Shown here piece after piece: positions 7,839 through 15,463 of a stretch of 64,000 bases of DNA. The notes beneath the pieces were generated by a model. The model worked only from the letters and a program-made list of their open reading frames with translations. It did not search any database and had not been told where the DNA came from. Position numbers and translations under genes: made by a program. Location of the stretch: positions 186,001-250,000 of the forward strand of contig NZ_JAAIVF010000008.1 of the NCBI RefSeq assembly GCF_029589495.1, in the 5' to 3' direction. Numbering within the stretch: position 1 is the first letter of the stretch; the number at the start of each line of letters is the position of its first letter. Source of the stretch: Speluncibacter jeojiensis. Lineage in GTDB: Bacteria; Actinomycetota; Actinomycetes; Mycobacteriales; Mycobacteriaceae.

Positions 7839-9347
7839 TCAATCGTTGCTGCTTCGCATCGTCGCCTCGACCTCGATTGCTGCCCCGAGAACCGCGCGCC
7901 ACAGCGCGATGTTGTCCTTGTCCTTCGGGCCGAGATGGGCGCCCTCGAAGACGTGGTGCGTGAGCAGGAACAACAGCGCCTTCACGAGCGGTGCGTCGTT
8001 GAGGCTTCCGCCGCCCGGCGACAGCAGGTGCCGATAGCGTTGATTGAGCCACAGAATCTTGTTGCCAAAGTCGACGTCGATGAACTCGCCCGTCGGTAGA
8101 CGCTTCCACTGAACCGTGAGCGAGTCGGACCGCTTCAGGGGAAGCTCGTTCTTGACGGCCCGGCGCAGGCCGGGAGCGAATCCGCGATCCGGGGTGATGA
8201 CCGGCTGTCGCTTGCGGGTGCGTCGATTTCCGTCGGCATAGGTCGCTTCGGCGTCGGCGAGGAAGTCGTCGAATGTGGTGCCGTCGCGTGCAGTTGCGTG
8301 GGAGAGCGCGTCCTTGAAGATCGGTTCGAAGCGCAGACCGGACTTCTCCGAGTTCATGGTCAGGAATGTGCCGATCGCCTTGGCGTCGTCGAGAACCACT
8401 CGCGCCAACTGGCGTTGGGGGGATCGGTTCGCCACGTCGGACCAGCCACCCACTTGTAGCAGGCGATCGGCTCGGTAGACGTAGAAGCCTTGGAAACTGT
8501 CGCCCGACTTGCCGAGGATCCGAAATCCCGGGATGTCCGTCTTCGGTGGCCAGATGTGACACGTCAACTCGAAGGACTGGGTGCCGGACTTGGCCGTGAT
8601 CTTCTTGGGGTAGCCGGGGCGCCCAGTGTTCGCGTATCCGAACGGGTCGATCGGCTTGACCGGTGTCCCGATGGCCTCCTCCGCGTACGCCAGTTCGTCG
8701 ACCAGGATGTCGATGGTCAGCGCGTTCTTCTCGATGAGGCGGTGGAAAGTCACACCCAGGTGGGAACGGAGGTCACGCTCGACGTTTGCCATCCACGTAC
8801 GAGCCTCGTCCGCGTTCGCCCCGCGGTAGGTGGCGCGTATGGACGTCCACACGACGGTCGAGCCATGGGTGGAGCCGACAACCTCTTTGCGACGGCGCCG
8901 TGCGGCGGCCGTTGCTCTGTTGGACAAGCGTTCGCACGAGAAGTCCTTCGAGAAGTCGGCACGTCTGATCCGGCGACCAACGGGTGCCTCATCGATTGTG
9001 GACGACCAGACGGTGAGGACATCGCTGTGGCTGAACGATGCGGCCTTCATACCGACACCGAAGTGGCCGAGATCATCGGCGCCGTAATCACGGCGGTGGC
9101 CCAGCGTCATCGCCTTGTCGATTGCGCTCGGGCCCATGCCCTTTCCATTGTCGACAACCTCGACCTGAACGAGGCTGTCGTCCTTGGTGAGCAATCGGAT
9201 CGAGATACGATCAGCCCCCGCGTCGAGGCAGTTGTCGACCAGATCCGCGATGGCAGATTCGAGGGTGTGATGAGCCCCGAGGCTCTTGACCAATCTCGCG
9301 TCGGGCTTGAGCTGGATGGTGTCGACGACGTCGTTGTCGGTTGCCAC
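7839..9347 (-). CDS. MORC/MutL-like GHKL (HATPase_c_3) ATPase
   Basis: A 502-residue GHKL ATPase. The N-box is ESAIADLVDNCLDAGAD (30-46) with E30/N39 for catalysis and Mg binding, the G1 box DNGKGM (66-71), and the G2 lid GHFGVGMKAASFS (94-106). A MutL/MORC-type transducer domain with FRILGKSGDSFQGFYVYRADRLLQ-like strands (written in parts: GFRILGKSGD, FQGFYVYRADRLL) follows. These ATPases are the prokaryotic relatives of eukaryotic MORC proteins and act as ATP-dependent clamps in DNA-targeting conflict systems. The start is GTG at 9347 with a strong GAGGAGG site 5 bases upstream. It is first gene of the operon with the Z1 protein. No nuclease domain is seen in it. Confidence 0.92.
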   Translation of the reverse strand: MATDNDVVDTIQLKPDARLVKSLGAHHTLESAIADLVDNCLDAGADRISIRLLTKDDSLVQVEVVDNGKGMGPSAIDKAMTLGHRRDYGADDLGHFGVGMKAASFSHSDVLTVWSSTIDEAPVGRRIRRADFSKDFSCERLSNRATAAARRRRKEVVGSTHGSTVVWTSIRATYRGANADEARTWMANVERDLRSHLGVTFHRLIEKNALTIDILVDELAYAEEAIGTPVKPIDPFGYANTGRPGYPKKITAKSGTQSFELTCHIWPPKTDIPGFRILGKSGDSFQGFYVYRADRLLQVGGWSDVANRSPQRQLARVVLDDAKAIGTFLTMNSEKSGLRFEPIFKDALSHATARDGTTFDDFLADAEATYADGNRRTRKRQPVITPDRGFAPGLRRAVKNELPLKRSDSLTVQWKRLPTGEFIDVDFGNKILWLNQRYRHLLSPGGGSLNDAPLVKALLFLLTHHVFEGAHLGPKDKDNIALWRAVLGAAIEVEATMRSSND

Positions 9348-9685
9348 CGGGCCTCCTCATCGTATTGCTGCTGAATGCTCGTCTGCGTTACCGCCGTCGC
9401 CCGGATGAATCTCCTCGTGTTCGATGGTCCGCACACGCGAGTTATCAAGGTAGGCAAGATAATACTGCGCTAACCGCGTATCACGTTACGCGGTTCCAAC
9501 CACCTGTTGCTCGATGGCGTTCGTTGCCCCGCTTCGAGGCGTTACGTCTCGTCATCCGTTCGGCTGACAACCGACTGCGGGTGGTCAGATGGCGACCAAG
9601 CTGCGGTCGAGGAACACGACGACGCCGGTAGTCTCAGCGCTCGAACAGTCTGGTGCTGCTGTGGGCCCACTGCCATGGATTCCTT
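9348..9685 (-). promoter_or_regulatory. Upstream region of the MORC/Z1 operon with a 24-bp palindrome
   Basis: This gap of about 340 bases has no convincing gene. It holds a perfect inverted repeat with 9-bp arms AACCGCGTA (9472-9480) and TACGCGGTT (9487-9495) around a 6-base centre TCACGT. On the minus strand a -10-like TATTAT (9464-9459) lies 7 bases downstream of the repeat, so a repressor bound to it would cover the -35 region of the operon. The whole is a good candidate operator plus promoter for the GHKL-Z1 genes. No regulator gene is adjacent. Confidence 0.6.
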
Positions 9686-10351
9686 CTAGTAACGCAATCG
9701 CGTGCATGTCTCGTCGTCGAGAATGCCCATTTCGCACCCGCTCTCAGATTGACGGTCACCCGAGGTCGGGGGCTCGCCGCACCCCCGGCCGCAGCGGTCT
9801 GCGCCGATCACGGGGGATCCGTCGGGCCAAACGCATCCGTCCGGTGTGCATGAATAGCCGCGGTCGCTGGTGGTGCCGGACGGAGGGTCAGGGACGGGAG
9901 GAGCGGAGGTGGCTTCACGTGCCGACTTCTGGCGGAAGAACTCGTCGTTGCAGTCCTGCGTGTACATGAACGTGCCATCGGACATCCGCGTAGTGCCTGG
10001 CTCGTAGTTCTCGCTGATGTCTGGACATCCGGCGACTGTCGCGCAGATGCTGGTCCCACTCGAGAGTGTCGCGCCGAACTGGTTTGTGGGGGCCGGCATC
10101 GGCTGACTGCAATCGACCGTTGCCGGTGCTTCCGAAGTCTCGATAGCCTCGGCTGGCGGGGTTGGTTGCGCTACAGGCGGGGTGGAAGGCAGGGCCGCCG
10201 GGGGAGGTGCGGTGGGGGCCGGACTGGTGGTTGCTCGCGCCGAGGAGGCGGCGACCGGGAGCCCGCTGAGGTGTTTGTCGGCGCAGCCGCCGGCGAACAG
10301 CGCAGCGGCGAGACCGAGGTATACAAGCGCGTTGATTGATTTGCTGCGCAT
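9686..10351 (-). CDS. Secreted lipoprotein, Cys-rich C-terminus
   Basis: Start chosen at ATG 10351 with an AAGGAG site 6 bases upstream; the longer in-frame extension lacks one. The 221-residue product has a signal peptide (MRSKSINALVYLGLAAALF) ending in the lipobox AGGC, so it should be lipid-anchored on the outer face of the membrane. A Pro/Ala/Ser/Thr-rich linker of about 55 residues follows, then a Cys-rich part with TCTP-like spacing (CTPDGCVWPDGSP, DRCGRGCG, SGCEMG, DETC) that probably forms several disulfides. No family recognised. It is divergent from the ScoMcrA-like gene at 10540. Confidence 0.75.
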   Translation of the reverse strand: MRSKSINALVYLGLAAALFAGGCADKHLSGLPVAASSARATTSPAPTAPPPAALPSTPPVAQPTPPAEAIETSEAPATVDCSQPMPAPTNQFGATLSSGTSICATVAGCPDISENYEPGTTRMSDGTFMYTQDCNDEFFRQKSAREATSAPPVPDPPSGTTSDRGYSCTPDGCVWPDGSPVIGADRCGRGCGEPPTSGDRQSESGCEMGILDDETCTRLRY

Positions 10352-10539
10352 TGTGAACTCCTTCGCTTCCGCGCCGACGCAAGCTGTCGTCGACTGCAGG
10401 CAACGAGTATCGCTGAGTCCGCGCCGTGTCGGGTATCTGTCGAATGAACGAACTTCCGCATAGGTGAGTTGAGCTCGCCGCAAACCACTGGCTGGGTTGT
10501 GTTTCCGCTTGGCGGGCTGGCTCGGCTACGGTCAAACGC

Positions 10540-11283
10540 GTGGCCTCGTCGGTGAATCTTGCATTGGTAACGCGTCAATCCGTTCTTGACGCAATCAGGG
10601 AGTTCGACGAGCTGGGTCAGGCGGAGTTCCTGCGCCGCAGACGATTCGCCGAGGCACGTAATTTCCGAGTGGTCTACCAAGGCCGGTTCTACGACTCGAA
10701 GGCGATCGCCGGTGTCGCCCACGGCTATGCGACCGGACGATTCGTCGACAGCTCGGAGTTTTCGGGTGGGCTAGCGACTGTTGCCGAATGCCTGCGAAAC
10801 TTGGGCTTCGTCGTCGACAACGGCGAAAAGGGCGCTCGCGGTGGGCTGTTGTGGGAGCTGGAGACGACGAAGGTGTTCACGGCCGGCGGCAGGGGCGCGG
10901 CCTACAAGTTTGTGGTGCTCCGGTGGGCGGTTGACGGCCCCGAATCGCAGCATGCTCCGGTCCCGCTGTCGAAGGTTCGCCCCGAACTCGCCGAGCTGTT
11001 GTCGCCCTACGCCGTCGCCGACTCGGCGCCGAACCCGGCAGATCCGTGGGTTGCACTGCGTCGCAGCGGATGGTGGAGAATCGACGCGCCGCCCGGTGTC
11101 GACCTGGCGTCGCCGAGCCACCAGCAGGTCCGTGCTTTGGTGAGGCGTGACGACCTTGCCGCTGGACTCAGTGACGCCGCTCGTGTACAGCTGCAGGATG
11201 AGGAGTGGCGGCAGGAAGCGATCGCTGTGCTCGCCCGGCGAATCGACGAACTTGCGCCGGGCGTCGCTGTTACACGAGCTTGA
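10540..11283 (+). CDS. ScoMcrA-like protein: head domain and probable sulfur-binding domain, no HNH nuclease
   Basis: A 247-residue protein. The N-terminal ~90 residues match the head domain of ScoMcrA-type restriction enzymes: SVLDAIREFDELGQAEFLRR, then GRFYDSKAIAGVAHGYATGR, then FSGGLATVAECLRNLGF. The next part (about 100-205), with AAYKFVVLRWAVDGPES and PWVALRRSGWWRI, resembles the SBD that reads phosphorothioate DNA. Full-length ScoMcrA relatives continue with an SRA-like and a C-terminal HNH domain (Cys pairs plus HH); here the protein ends at about residue 247 with none of these. It may be a truncated enzyme, a regulator or a stand-alone reader. GTG 10540 is used; GTG 10552 is also possible, and neither has a strong ribosome-binding site. 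It converges on the DUF726 gene with a 14-base overlap. Confidence 0.7.
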   Translation: MASSVNLALVTRQSVLDAIREFDELGQAEFLRRRRFAEARNFRVVYQGRFYDSKAIAGVAHGYATGRFVDSSEFSGGLATVAECLRNLGFVVDNGEKGARGGLLWELETTKVFTAGGRGAAYKFVVLRWAVDGPESQHAPVPLSKVRPELAELLSPYAVADSAPNPADPWVALRRSGWWRIDAPPGVDLASPSHQQVRALVRRDDLAAGLSDAARVQLQDEEWRQEAIAVLARRIDELAPGVAVTRA

Positions 11284-12988
11284 CGTTGTCGAAGTAGTCC
11301 GAGTGCCCGCCCACTTTCGCGGACACATCGCGGTCCTTGATGTTCGAGTACTTGCTGCCGAACCCGCCCAACCCGACCGCGACACTTCCCACCTGGGCGA
11401 CCTTGTACAGGTACTTGAGCACGGTGTCGTTGCTCGAGAAGTAGTTGTTGACGGTGCCGTGGACCGCCTCACTCAGCGGCCGCCAGTCGCCCTTCTTGCC
11501 CTCGGCCGCACCGAGTAGGTGGACGGCGTCGATGCGCGGCGCGTCCTCGCTGGTCCCCAGGGTCTCCGCGGCGGTGATCATGGCGCGGGCTCCCAGGCTG
11601 TGGCCGACCAGGATGACGCTGTCCTCCTTGGTGCGGGCGAGGATGCCGGCGAGCGCCACGCCGGTGCGGTCGGCGCGAACGACGGCAGTGTGCCACGGGT
11701 TCTTTGCGAGGTTGGTGGCCATGAGTGCTGGTGCAACCACGTTCAGCTTCTTGGCGGCTATCTTGCCAGCTTGCGCCGCGGCATCGACGACAACGTGCAT
11801 GCCGCCTCGCGCACCCATCTCCTTGAGTGCGAAGGCGCCCAGTTTCTTGAGTTCCTTGCTTCCCCAGTGCAGTCGATAGATCGGCGAGTCCGGATACCTG
11901 CGCTCGACCATCTGCATGGCAGAGCTCCAGTAGGGGTCGTTCTCGGTGGTGAAGCCCCGTGCGACGATGACCGGAATGCCTGGGCCGTCCCGGAACTTCT
12001 CGATGGCGAAGGACTTGTCTTCGCTGACATACGCATTGGTGATGCTCGCGCCGAGTGCGCCGCCCAATGCCGCACCACCCGCCACGACGACGTATGTGCC
12101 ACCGACCATGCCGAGGCCACCTGCAGCGATGCTGCCTCCGTCCAGCAGCGCCAGGCCGTAGCTCGTCGCGGCGGCGCCCGAGTATCCACCGACGATGGTG
12201 CCTATTGCCCCACCGATCGCCGGGGCGGCGAGGATTCCCCCGGTACCCACCACGCCCGCGGCTACGACGCCGGCCATGGCGAATTGCGAGCCGCGCCTGA
12301 GGTTATGACTATCGAATACGCGGAGCTCCTCGTAATCCTCCAGCCTGGCGATCTTGTCGGATGACTTCTCGAAGCTGGGCAACTCGTGGCGGTGCTCAGC
12401 GCAGAAGCGTGGCACACGAAGCGACCCGTGACCGCGAGTCGCCATGTGTTTGCAGTGCGGGGCGGCGCATTTGAGCGTGGGTGAGCCGCAGGTGACGCAG
12501 AGGTACGCGGGCACGCTCGTCAGACCGGTCTCGACCTTGTTGTGATCGCTGAGGGTGTAGCAGGCCGAGCACCAGCCAGAGCGGGTCGTGTGGCCCAATC
12601 CATCGATCAGCCCGGCGATCTTCTCGGCAGTCGTCGCGTGGGCGTCGGCCGTCCTGCGGTGGCTCTCCTTTTTCTCCGGAGTCTTGAACTTGCGGAACAG
12701 CTTCTCGTTCTTCGCATAGGCCCACGCGTTGTGGATGAGCGCGCGGTTGGCGAGCATCGCCGCGTCGCCCTCGGTCGTGGGCTCGATGTCTTCGATGGCG
12801 CCGGTGAGCCGCAGGAGCAGGCCCATCGGCGAGCGAACCTCGCAGATCATCCCGTCGTGCGACACGGGCTTGAAGGTCACAGCGTCAGATGTCAAGGGTT
12901 GCTCCCGCCTGGTACCTGTCGAGGTTGCGCCGGTAGCTGCGGCGTCGAGTCGCAGCGCTACGGATTGCGGGACGCGGATATGCGTCAT
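11270..12988 (-). CDS. DUF726-like alpha/beta hydrolase with zinc-ribbon and membrane segments
   Basis: A 572-residue protein in three parts. The N-terminal region carries Cys/His motifs likely to bind zinc (CSACYTL, CVTCGSPTLKC, PHCKH, FCAEH; about residues 143-200). A Gly/Ala-rich stretch (about 235-305) contains several probable membrane segments. The C-terminal alpha/beta hydrolase has the nucleophile elbow VGHSLGA (S464), a candidate acid in SSNDTV (D521) and a candidate His in GGHSDYF (H562). The hydrolase order matches DUF726 (TMCO4-like) proteins. Start at ATG 12988 is uncertain because its GGGGAG site abuts the start; GTG 12874 region is an alternative. Substrate unknown; a membrane lipid or ester target is plausible. 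Position at the end of the defence-like region is suggestive only. Confidence 0.72.
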   Translation of the reverse strand: MTHIRVPQSVALRLDAAATGATSTGTRREQPLTSDAVTFKPVSHDGMICEVRSPMGLLLRLTGAIEDIEPTTEGDAAMLANRALIHNAWAYAKNEKLFRKFKTPEKKESHRRTADAHATTAEKIAGLIDGLGHTTRSGWCSACYTLSDHNKVETGLTSVPAYLCVTCGSPTLKCAAPHCKHMATRGHGSLRVPRFCAEHRHELPSFEKSSDKIARLEDYEELRVFDSHNLRRGSQFAMAGVVAAGVVGTGGILAAPAIGGAIGTIVGGYSGAAATSYGLALLDGGSIAAGGLGMVGGTYVVVAGGAALGGALGASITNAYVSEDKSFAIEKFRDGPGIPVIVARGFTTENDPYWSSAMQMVERRYPDSPIYRLHWGSKELKKLGAFALKEMGARGGMHVVVDAAAQAGKIAAKKLNVVAPALMATNLAKNPWHTAVVRADRTGVALAGILARTKEDSVILVGHSLGARAMITAAETLGTSEDAPRIDAVHLLGAAEGKKGDWRPLSEAVHGTVNNYFSSNDTVLKYLYKVAQVGSVAVGLGGFGSKYSNIKDRDVSAKVGGHSDYFDNVKLV

Positions 12989-13322
12989 CTCCCCGCAGGT
13001 TCATCCGAGCTCCCTCGTGCGCGCCACCCCGTGCCGAACGGCCGCGAGATCACGGAGGCGTTCGACTGATCGAAAGAATCGTACGACGGAATCGGGACGC
13101 TGGGTGGTCCGTTCCCGGCTGTGTCGGAGCGTTGTCATTCAGTCGAATGAACGGTGATCGCTGTCGCAGACAGGGCGTCGAACCTCTCCTGTCTCCTGTT
13201 GGGTGGCGTACTCGGATGCTGTGGTCAGGACGCGGAACACCGACCGCCGGAGGGGAACCCGGCCAGGCATCGGCATCGCTGCAGGCCGTGGCTGATAGAT
13301 TCGGCGGCCTTAGGGGGGATCC
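12989..13322. promoter_or_regulatory. Divergent intergenic region
   Basis: This 334-base gap separates the DUF726 gene (minus) from the EspC-like gene (plus). It has no convincing gene. A small inverted repeat TCATTC / GAATGA with a 4-base centre lies at 13135-13150. A -10-like TAGATT sits just upstream of the plus-strand gene, whose ribosome-binding site AGGGGGG precedes ATG 13323 by 5 bases. Confidence 0.35.
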
Positions 13323-13661
13323 ATGGGGAAAGCGCTCAAGCTCAGTCCAGAGGCGGTCCAGCAGTGCGTCACGGCGACGCAGGAGCTGATCGACTGCCTG
13401 GACGACCAGATTCGCAGGGTTGACGATCTCACGAGCCTCGCCGGTGCGGGCGGGATCCTGGTATCCGCGCAGCAGCTGATGCAGGGGTTCGCAGACAAGG
13501 CTCGGGGGAGGCCGGATTCCGTCTACGCGCGGCTGATGCAGTTCCGGGAGGTCGCGATCCGGATGCGTGACAACTTCGCTGCCGGCGGACAGGGCTTCGC
13601 CGAGATGGAGGCGCAGTTCGCCGATGCGCTCGGTGGTATCCAGAGGGATCTGCAGGCGTGA
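13323..13661 (+). CDS. WXG100/EspC-like T7SS-associated small protein
   Basis: A 112-residue, all-helical protein without signal peptide, of the size and heptad pattern of WXG100 or EspC-like type VII secretion substrates: two long amphipathic helices (about 8-45 and 63-110) joined by a short Gly-containing turn (SLAGAGGIL). No WXG tripeptide is present. A good AGGGGGG ribosome-binding site precedes the ATG. The next gene overlaps its stop (GTGA), so it is co-translated with a DUF3558 lipoprotein. No ESX secretion machinery gene is in the window, so export would depend on an ESX system elsewhere. Confidence 0.7.
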   Translation: MGKALKLSPEAVQQCVTATQELIDCLDDQIRRVDDLTSLAGAGGILVSAQQLMQGFADKARGRPDSVYARLMQFREVAIRMRDNFAAGGQGFAEMEAQFADALGGIQRDLQA

Positions 13662-14257
13662 GGGCGCTGGTCGGCTGTGCTGCGCTCGGGCTTGCACTGT
13701 CAGTCGCCGGGTGTGCGTCGGCGACGACCGGTCAGAGTGTGGCCGGATCGACCAGTGCGAGTTCGGCGAACGCGCAGTCCGTTTCCACACCGACTCCGCG
13801 ACTGACTGACGATTCAGGTCGACCGCAGATCATGTTCGATCCGTGTAATGACATCCAGCCTGGCACCGTGGCCAAGATGGGCTACGACCCCGGATATAAG
13901 GACAACTCCGACTTCCGTGGTGGCAGTTACACATTCATGTCTTGCGGGTTCCACTCCGAGATGTACAGCCTGGGGATATCCTCGGGCAACATCACGACAA
14001 CCGAGCAGGAAACGCAGCAGAAGCGCGATTCACCGACGAAGGTGGTCACGCCCATCACTGTTGACGGACGCGCCGGTTGGATCGCGCGTGACCCGAGCCG
14101 AACGCAGATCTGCACGCTGGCGTTCAGCACCTCCTACGGCGAGGTAATGCTCGACCGGTTCCAACGGGAGAAGGCGCAGAAGTCGGGATTGGACGTGTGT
14201 GACGGGATCGAAGGCACCGCGCAGATCATCGCGTCGATCTTGCCCCCGGGTGCGTGA
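13658..14257 (+). CDS. DUF3558 family lipoprotein
   Basis: 199 residues. The signal peptide MRALVGCAALGLALSVAGC ends in a lipobox (VAGC). After a Ser/Thr-rich linker the DUF3558 hallmark appears: a PCNDI motif (FDPCNDIQPG) near the start of the mature domain, a second Cys in MSCGFHSEM, and paired Cys in RTQICTLAF and LDVCDGI. DUF3558 proteins are envelope lipoproteins of Mycobacteriales with unknown function, often near T7SS substrates. The start is GTG 13658 overlapping the upstream stop. Its 3' end overlaps the convergent RDD gene by 32 bases. A paralogue lies at 22611-23138. Confidence 0.85.
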   Translation: MRALVGCAALGLALSVAGCASATTGQSVAGSTSASSANAQSVSTPTPRLTDDSGRPQIMFDPCNDIQPGTVAKMGYDPGYKDNSDFRGGSYTFMSCGFHSEMYSLGISSGNITTTEQETQQKRDSPTKVVTPITVDGRAGWIARDPSRTQICTLAFSTSYGEVMLDRFQREKAQKSGLDVCDGIEGTAQIIASILPPGA

Positions 14258-14825
14258 CCGCGGGACCTACCGAATTGGCGATGACATCCTTGTGCCGAAC
14301 AGTCGATGGCATCGGATCCCAGAAGCGCCCATTGCTGCCGCCGGTGTAGTTGCCGAAGACGCTTATGGCCAGCGCCAAGGACCAGACGATGCCGAGCAGC
14401 CACGATTTCGTCAGGTCGAAAGATGTAGGCCACCTTCCATCCCTGGGTCGGATGGCGACGAGCCCGAACAGGGCCTTTCCGACGGTTGCGTGAAGAATCC
14501 GTTGGATGACGACGCGGTCGACGAACGACAGTATGGGCCAGGAAATCACTGCCCACAGTTTCAACTGCGGAAACTGCGCAGCGAGTGAGGAGCCCTGCGT
14601 GATCAGTACAAACAGCGCGACCATCGGAGCTGCGTGAAGGATGCAGTCGAGGACGAACGCCGAAGCCGTGCGCAGTCCCGTCGCCGACGGATATCGAGAG
14701 TCACCTGCGTCGCCGTGCCTCACTTCTTGTTCGTCGAGTCGGCGAAATGTATCGATCGACCGGATTTGCTGCGGTGCGGTCCGCGCTCGGTCGTGCTGGT
14801 CCTTACCGTGACGACCGTCGTTCAT
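14226..14825 (-). CDS. RDD family membrane protein (copy 1)
   Basis: 199 residues with a cytoplasmic N-terminus and three hydrophobic segments (about 55-80, 90-110 and 140-160). The RDD features include FVLDCILHAAPM in the first helix and ATVGKALFGLVAIRP after the second. RDD proteins are small integral membrane proteins, some with ion/H+ exchange or scaffolding roles. It is the last gene of a four-gene minus-strand operon (17069 to 14226) in which every junction is an ATGA-type overlap. The homologue at 21966-22601 shares the motif ATVGKALFGLV and the DGRWP tail, so the two are paralogues. Confidence 0.85.
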   Translation of the reverse strand: MNDGRHGKDQHDRARTAPQQIRSIDTFRRLDEQEVRHGDAGDSRYPSATGLRTASAFVLDCILHAAPMVALFVLITQGSSLAAQFPQLKLWAVISWPILSFVDRVVIQRILHATVGKALFGLVAIRPRDGRWPTSFDLTKSWLLGIVWSLALAISVFGNYTGGSNGRFWDPMPSTVRHKDVIANSVGPAVTHPGARSTR

Positions 14826-15463
14826 AGGTTCAGCACGCTCCCCGGGGCCTTCTGGATCTGAATATCGATCGAGCGGGCCGTGCTGACGATCATCTGCCGG
14901 AAGTGTGGCCCGTGTTCGGCGAACATCGTGGAGAACTCGATCGCGGCGATGGCGGAGCCGTCGCTTGTCGTCACCGCCGCCTCAAGTTGGAATACAGGTG
15001 TTGTTTTTCCGTCGGCCGGGTTCCCGGGAAAATCCGGCACCGGCAGGTCTCTGATGCGTTCGAAGAACATCATCGGTCGCTTGTCGATCTCGATCACCTG
15101 CAGATCCCCTTTGTCGCTTGACTCAACCTTGGATTCGGCGAGGTTCTTCACGACAAGCCGGGGGTTCTCGGTGTCGCCGCCCGTGTCGTAGACGACGACA
15201 GTGAGTATCGAGGTGACAACCGTGTCACCGAAGGAGTGGCTTCCAAGGCCGCAGTATCGGACTCGATCCTTGGCGAGCGCGTGAAGGCACGCGCCCAGTG
15301 CGGGCAGGATCTGACTGGCAGCGGATACAACGCCGGGCCTGTCGACGTCATCCAACAGTTTTGCCGCGTTCACGATGCTGCTGTCGACGTCAGTCAACGG
15401 AAGGGGGACGAATCCGGCGGGGATGCTGAGCGCCACGGTCACATCGCGGGTGTCAAACGTCAT
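14822..15463 (-). CDS. Conserved hypothetical protein in the T7SS-substrate operon
   Basis: Start set at ATG 15463 because it overlaps the upstream stop as ATGA; 213 residues. I recognise no named family. It has no signal peptide or membrane segment and shows alternating beta strands and helices, with PAGFVPLPL near the N-terminus and an FFERIRDLPVPDFPG motif in the middle. Similar proteins accompany putative T7SS-secreted proteins in Mycobacteriales. Direct coupling to the secreted protein suggests a chaperone, immunity or loading role, which is inference. Confidence 0.65.
   Translation of the reverse strand: MTFDTRDVTVALSIPAGFVPLPLTDVDSSIVNAAKLLDDVDRPGVVSAASQILPALGACLHALAKDRVRYCGLGSHSFGDTVVTSILTVVVYDTGGDTENPRLVVKNLAESKVESSDKGDLQVIEIDKRPMMFFERIRDLPVPDFPGNPADGKTTPVFQLEAAVTTSDGSAIAAIEFSTMFAEHGPHFRQMIVSTARSIDIQIQKAPGSVLNL

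Noticed and set aside
7801-8562. In-frame extension of the Z1 gene to 1248 residues
   Set aside because: It overlaps the GHKL gene in another frame, has no family signal, and a GGAGG site sits right before ATG 7800.
9361-9685. Short open frames (60-126 codons) in the gap before the MORC operon
   Set aside because: No ribosome-binding sites, no family signal and Arg/Ser-rich random composition.
1-13000. Prophage or ICE with identifiable integrase
   Set aside because: No integrase, terminase, capsid, relaxase or attachment repeat was found in the window.
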